NCBI GenBank assembly: GCA_964535405.1
Contig: CAZHUG010000013.1
Coordinates: forward strand, 1 to 44,302
DNA: 44,302 nucleotides
Source of the DNA: Scatomorpha sp964535405
Lineage (GTDB): Bacteria > Bacillota > Clostridia > Oscillospirales > Oscillospiraceae
Direction of reading: 5' to 3'
How positions within the stretch are numbered: position 1 is the stretch's first letter; each line of letters starts with the position of its first letter. A model generated the notes under the pieces. The model did not search any database and had not been told where the DNA came from. It was given only the letters and a program-made list of their open reading frames with translations. Positions 40,811-44,302 of this stretch are shown one piece after another. Position numbers and translations under genes: made by a program.

Positions 40811-42712
40811 GTGGCATATAAAACCTTGTTTTCTCCCCTTAAAATCCGCGGTCTGGAGCTGAAAAACCGGGTAATTATGCCCGGGATGAACACGAAAATG
40901 GTCACAAAGGTCGTGAGCGAGCAGATAATAGCGTATCACGTTGCCCGCGCAAAGGGCGGCTGCGCTCTGAATCTTTTTGAAGCCACCGCTGTTCACCCTC
41001 GCGCCCAGGCAAATTTATATATGGGGCTTTACACCACACAGCAGCGCGACGAGCTGAAAAAACTCACAAGCGCCGTGCATGAGGCCGGCGGCATGATCGG
41101 GATCCAGCTTTTCCACTCCGGCTTCGTCTGTGAACCCTTTCTTCCTGAAGGCACGGTGGCAATGAGCACAAAAAACATGACCGAGGCTGAAATAACAGAA
41201 GTCATGGAAGCCTTCGGATACTCCGCGAGATTAGCGGTAGAGGCCGGCTTCGATACTGTGGAGTTCCACTGCGCACACAGTTACCTGCCGCATGAATTTC
41301 TGAGCGCAGGCATGAATAAGCGCACAGACAGGTTTGGCGGAAGCCTTGAGTCCCGCGCGAGCTTTGCCCTCGGCTGCATCCGGGAAATTCGCAAAAACAT
41401 CCCCGAAACAATGCCGCTTTTCATGAGGGTGGGCGCACAGGATGATTTCCTCGAGGACGGACTGACCGCTGATGACGTAATCCAATTCATAAACTGGGCG
41501 GCGGTTGCCGGGGTAGATGTGGTGGACGTATCCAGAGGCAATGTACTCACTCTGGCCGCAACATACGAGGTTCCACCGATCAATTTCGAGCGCGGCTGGA
41601 ACTTGGAGCTTACAGCGAAAATAAAAGCCGGCGTCAGCATCCCCGTCATGGCGGTTGGACGCATAGTCGAGCCGGAAATGGCAGAGGAAGTGCTGGCCCG
41701 GGGCAAGGCAGATCTCGTCGGAATCGGCAGAGGACAGATAGCCGACCCCGAATGGTGCGCCAAGTCCGAGCGCGGGGAAGCGGAGAATATTGTGCGCTGC
41801 ATCGGCTGCCTCCAGGGCTGCTACGACGCGGTGATTGATCCCCGGCGAAGCTGCATAAGCTGCCTGCAGAACCCAATGGTCTCCCACGAGCATGAAACCA
41901 TATCGGCTGCCAAGGCGCCTAAACGCGTCATGGTCATCGGCGGCGGTATGGCGGGCATGGAAAGCGCGAAATTACTAAAAAAACTCGGACATATCCCGAC
42001 CCTTTTTGAAGCGTCGGACAGCTTGGGCGGACAGTTTGTCCTCGCCGGCAAGTCGCCCGGAAAGCAGGAGATAGAGCAGGCCGTACACCGGCACGCTGAC
42101 GAGGCCGCAAGACTCGGGGTCGAGCTTCGCTGCGGAGCTGCGGTCACCCCGGAGCTTATCGAGAAAGAACGTCCGGATGCGGTGATCATAGCAGTCGGTT
42201 CCGAGCCCATCACCCCTGATATCCCGGGAATTGACCAGCCGCATGTTTTTTCCTCGCACGAGCTGCTGTCCGGAAGGTGTCCGGCGCCGCAGGGCAGAGT
42301 GCTTGTCATCGGCGGCGGTGCGGTTGGTGTGGAGGTTGCGGAGTTTCTTGCCGCACGCGGCGCAGACTGCACGCTTATGGAGCAGCGCAAGAGAATCGGC
42401 GGCGACATGGGCTATCTGCGCAGAATGTGCGTTAAACCGGACTTTGAAAAGTACGGAATTCAGCAGCTGACAATGGCGAGCTGCGAGGAGATCGGCTCGG
42501 ACTGGGTCTCATACACCCAAAACGGACAGAAAAAGCGCCTTTCCTGCGATGCTGTAGTCATCGCGGTTGGCGCGGCAAGTCGCGACAGCAGCGGGCTTCA
42601 AAAAAGCTGCGCGGAACTGGAAATACCATTTTACATAATTGGCGATGCAAAACAGGCACGAAATGCGCTCTGCGCCACAAGCGAGGCTCTCGAGGCCGTA
42701 AGGTCGATATAG
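40811..42712 (+). CDS. BaiCD paralogue, NADH:flavin oxidoreductase
   Basis: 633 aa from GTG 40811, chosen for AGAGGG upstream and because it gives the same N-terminus as BaiCD. It opens LFSPLKIRGLELKNRVIMPGM and keeps SYLPHEFLSAGMNKRTD, so it is a close relative of BaiCD rather than of C. scindens BaiH. The 4Fe-4S cysteines (CIGCLQGC, then SC) and two nucleotide folds (VIGGGMAGMESAKLL, VIGGGAVGVEVAEFLA) are intact. In the operon it occupies a place where a BaiH-type Delta-6 reductase is needed, so it may do that job; it could also act on a stereoisomeric substrate. Confidence 0.85.
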   Translation: MAYKTLFSPLKIRGLELKNRVIMPGMNTKMVTKVVSEQIIAYHVARAKGGCALNLFEATAVHPRAQANLYMGLYTTQQRDELKKLTSAVHEAGGMIGIQLFHSGFVCEPFLPEGTVAMSTKNMTEAEITEVMEAFGYSARLAVEAGFDTVEFHCAHSYLPHEFLSAGMNKRTDRFGGSLESRASFALGCIREIRKNIPETMPLFMRVGAQDDFLEDGLTADDVIQFINWAAVAGVDVVDVSRGNVLTLAATYEVPPINFERGWNLELTAKIKAGVSIPVMAVGRIVEPEMAEEVLARGKADLVGIGRGQIADPEWCAKSERGEAENIVRCIGCLQGCYDAVIDPRRSCISCLQNPMVSHEHETISAAKAPKRVMVIGGGMAGMESAKLLKKLGHIPTLFEASDSLGGQFVLAGKSPGKQEIEQAVHRHADEAARLGVELRCGAAVTPELIEKERPDAVIIAVGSEPITPDIPGIDQPHVFSSHELLSGRCPAPQGRVLVIGGGAVGVEVAEFLAARGADCTLMEQRKRIGGDMGYLRRMCVKPDFEKYGIQQLTMASCEEIGSDWVSYTQNGQKKRLSCDAVVIAVGAASRDSSGLQKSCAELEIPFYIIGDAKQARNALCATSEALEAVRSI

Positions 42713-42795
42713 TTGCCGCAAAGGAGCAAAAACGGAAGCTTGCGCAACGCATAATGAAATAATTAACAAATCCAACAACAGAAAGGGAAATAATT

Positions 42796-43545
42796 ATGAA
42801 ACTTGTACAAGACAAAATTGTGTTTATCACCGGCGGTACCAGAGGCATAGGCTTTACAGCGGCAAAGACCTTCATCGACAACGGCGCCAAGGTTGCCATT
42901 TGCGGCGAGACCCCCGAGACGGTTGAGACCGCTCTTGCACAGCTCAAGGAGCTCTATCCCGAGCATGAGGTTCTCGGCTTCTGCCCGAAAATCACAGACA
43001 GGAGCGAAATGAGCGAGGCCATAGGCGCGGTCGTCCAGAAGTGGGGCAGGCTCGATGTCATGATCAACAACGCAGGGATTACCCATGACACTATCTTCGG
43101 CAGAATCAAAGAGGGCGAGTTCGAGCATCAGGTCGACGTCAACTTAAACGGCATTTATAACGGCGCATGGTGCGCGTATCAGTACATGAAGAATAACGGC
43201 AGCGGCGTAATAATCAACACAGCCTCCGTCACCGGCATCCACGGTTCCCTTTCCGGAGCCGGCTACCCCGCAAGCAAGGCCGGCGTTATCGGCCTGACCA
43301 CCGAGCTCGGCCGCGAGCTCATCCGCAAAAACATCCGCGTGGTCGCAGTCGCCCCCGGCGTTGTCAAGACCGACATGACCACGAATATTAACCCCGAGAT
43401 TATGGAGCAGTTTTTGAAGTATCTGCCCATGAAGCGCATGCTGGAGCCTCAGGAAATTGCAAACACCTATCTGTTCCTCGCGTCTGATCTTGCCTCCGGC
43501 ATCACTGCAACCACCGTTAGCGTAGACGGCGCATACAGGCCCTAA
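42796..43545 (+). CDS. baiA: 3-alpha-hydroxysteroid/bile acid-CoA dehydrogenase BaiA
   Basis: 249 aa, exactly the length of C. scindens BaiA. It oxidises the 3-alpha-hydroxyl of bile-acyl-CoA with NAD+ and reverses this at the end of the pathway. TGGTRGIG (12-19) binds the cofactor; NNAGIT follows; the catalytic set is Ser144, Tyr157 and Lys161 (YPASK). The C-terminal words PMKRMLEPQEIAN and SDLASGITATTVSVDGAYRP match BaiA closely. Start ATG follows AAAGGGAAATAATT. It lies 83 bases after the BaiCD paralogue. Confidence 0.93.
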   Translation: MKLVQDKIVFITGGTRGIGFTAAKTFIDNGAKVAICGETPETVETALAQLKELYPEHEVLGFCPKITDRSEMSEAIGAVVQKWGRLDVMINNAGITHDTIFGRIKEGEFEHQVDVNLNGIYNGAWCAYQYMKNNGSGVIINTASVTGIHGSLSGAGYPASKAGVIGLTTELGRELIRKNIRVVAVAPGVVKTDMTTNINPEIMEQFLKYLPMKRMLEPQEIANTYLFLASDLASGITATTVSVDGAYRP

Positions 43546-43584
43546 GCCTGATTTTAGCTGCCTCAATCGGAGAAGGAAGTAAAT

Positions 43585-44302
43585 ATGTTTGAAGGAAAAG
43601 TCGCATTTATAACCGGCGGCGCAGGCGGCATAGGCTTTGCCACTGTCAAGAAGCTCCTCGCCGAGGGCGCGAAGGTCTGTCTGTGCGACAAAACCCCGGA
43701 GCTCACCGAGGGAGCACTCCGCAGAGTAAAAGAAATAAACCCCGATTACCCTGTCATAGGCAAAAACCCGCAGATATGCAGCGAGCAGGAAGTTCGCGCG
43801 GCAATGGAAGAGGTTGTGGAAAAGTGGGGACGGATAGACGTTCTGTTCTGCAACGCCGGTATTGATATGTCATATCCCATAACGCGGATACCGGAGGGCG
43901 AATTTGAGAACGTGCTGAATGTAAATCTGGTCTCCACCTATGTAGAGTGCCGCTGCGTTGTGCCCATCATGAAAAGGCAGGGCGGCGGGGCAATCGTAAA
44001 CACATCCTCCGTGACCGGCGTTTTTGGCTCGGCTCTCGGCGTGGCCTACCCTGCGAGCAAGGCCGGAATCATAGGCCTTACAAAATCGCTGTCCATGGAG
44101 CTGGCGCGCTTCAACATCAGGGTAAACTCTGTTGCGCCCGGAGTCATAAAAACTCACATGACCGAAACCCTGAGCGAAGATATCAGAACGGGCTTTGAAA
44201 AAAGCATTCCACTCAAGCGCATGGGTGAACCGGACGAGGTCGCAGACGCACTTTTGTTCCTCGCCTCTGACAAGGCCGGATATATAACCGGCGTGACCCT
44301 GC
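43585..44302 (+). CDS. Second short-chain dehydrogenase, partial (BaiA-like)
   Basis: It starts at ATG 43585 (GGAGAAGGAAG upstream), 39 bases after baiA, and stays open to the end of the window (239 residues visible), so only the last few residues are missing. TGGAGGIG, NAGID, TSSVTG, Tyr155 and Lys159 complete the short-chain dehydrogenase active site. It is clearly diverged from the preceding BaiA (different middle and LARFNIRVNSVAPG), so it may act on another hydroxyl (3-beta, 7 or 12) or on the other stereochemistry. The family assignment is firm; the substrate is inference. Confidence 0.88.
   Translation, partial: MFEGKVAFITGGAGGIGFATVKKLLAEGAKVCLCDKTPELTEGALRRVKEINPDYPVIGKNPQICSEQEVRAAMEEVVEKWGRIDVLFCNAGIDMSYPITRIPEGEFENVLNVNLVSTYVECRCVVPIMKRQGGGAIVNTSSVTGVFGSALGVAYPASKAGIIGLTKSLSMELARFNIRVNSVAPGVIKTHMTETLSEDIRTGFEKSIPLKRMGEPDEVADALLFLASDKAGYITGVTL

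Noticed and set aside
40811..42712. Calling this gene baiH
   Set aside because: Its diagnostic words match BaiCD, not C. scindens BaiH; the BaiH-like sequence in the window is the 21726 gene, which lies in another transcription unit.

Overview
The window is chromosomal DNA of an anaerobic, probably gut-dwelling Firmicute of the Clostridia, most likely an Oscillospirales/Ruminococcaceae-type member. This rests on codon and base use, the SufBD/SufC pair, flavin/4Fe-4S enoate reductases, class III CoA-transferases, a sigma-54 activator, SLH surface protein and, decisively, a bile-acid 7-alpha-dehydroxylation (bai) cluster.

Layout. (1) 1-2794: housekeeping genes der (partial), plsY, sufC and a SufBD protein. 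(2) 2800-17531: an accessory region inserted inside a tRNA-Ala(GGC) gene. The promoter and 5' part of the ancestral tRNA lie at 2800-2866 and its 3' part at 17476-17531; joined, they give a perfect 76-nt cloverleaf. A second tRNA-Ala, carried by this outer element, is split the same way by an inner element (3032-3053 joined to 11616-11671). The inner element carries an intact tRNA-Ala(GGC) at 3217-3292, a full-length large serine recombinase and an AT-rich four-gene operon (Phd-like repressor, DNA methyltransferase, kinase-ATPase fusion, Rossmann-like protein) that looks like an undescribed defence system. The outer element is decayed (recombinase, IS1182, DUF1524 and glycosylase remnants) but keeps a promoter- and terminator-bounded candidate ncRNA ahead of DUF4417 and CPCC genes. 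(3) 18018-31013: a sigma-54 activator and a catabolic cluster of two CoA-transferases, a BaiH-like enoate reductase, an acyl-CoA dehydrogenase, two permeases and a CoA ligase; two good -24/-12 promoters precede the first two enzyme genes. (4) 31179-34636: exonuclease, SLH/GH18 surface protein and a wrecked two-component/ABC locus. (5) 34644-44302: two AraC-type regulators divergent from baiB, baiCD, baiE, a second BaiCD-like reductase, baiA and a second short-chain dehydrogenase that runs off the end.

How it fits together. The bai genes would load a primary bile acid onto CoA (BaiB), oxidise C3 (BaiA), introduce and later remove ring double bonds (BaiCD and its paralogue), and dehydrate at C7 (BaiE). 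The sigma-54 cluster could supply CoA transfer, uptake and another enoate reduction, but its substrate is not shown by sequence. The most novel point is the nested serine-recombinase elements that enter the D-arm of tRNA-Ala(GGC), each bringing a replacement tRNA gene that the next element then enters. They carry subterminal repeats identical to the anticodon arm.
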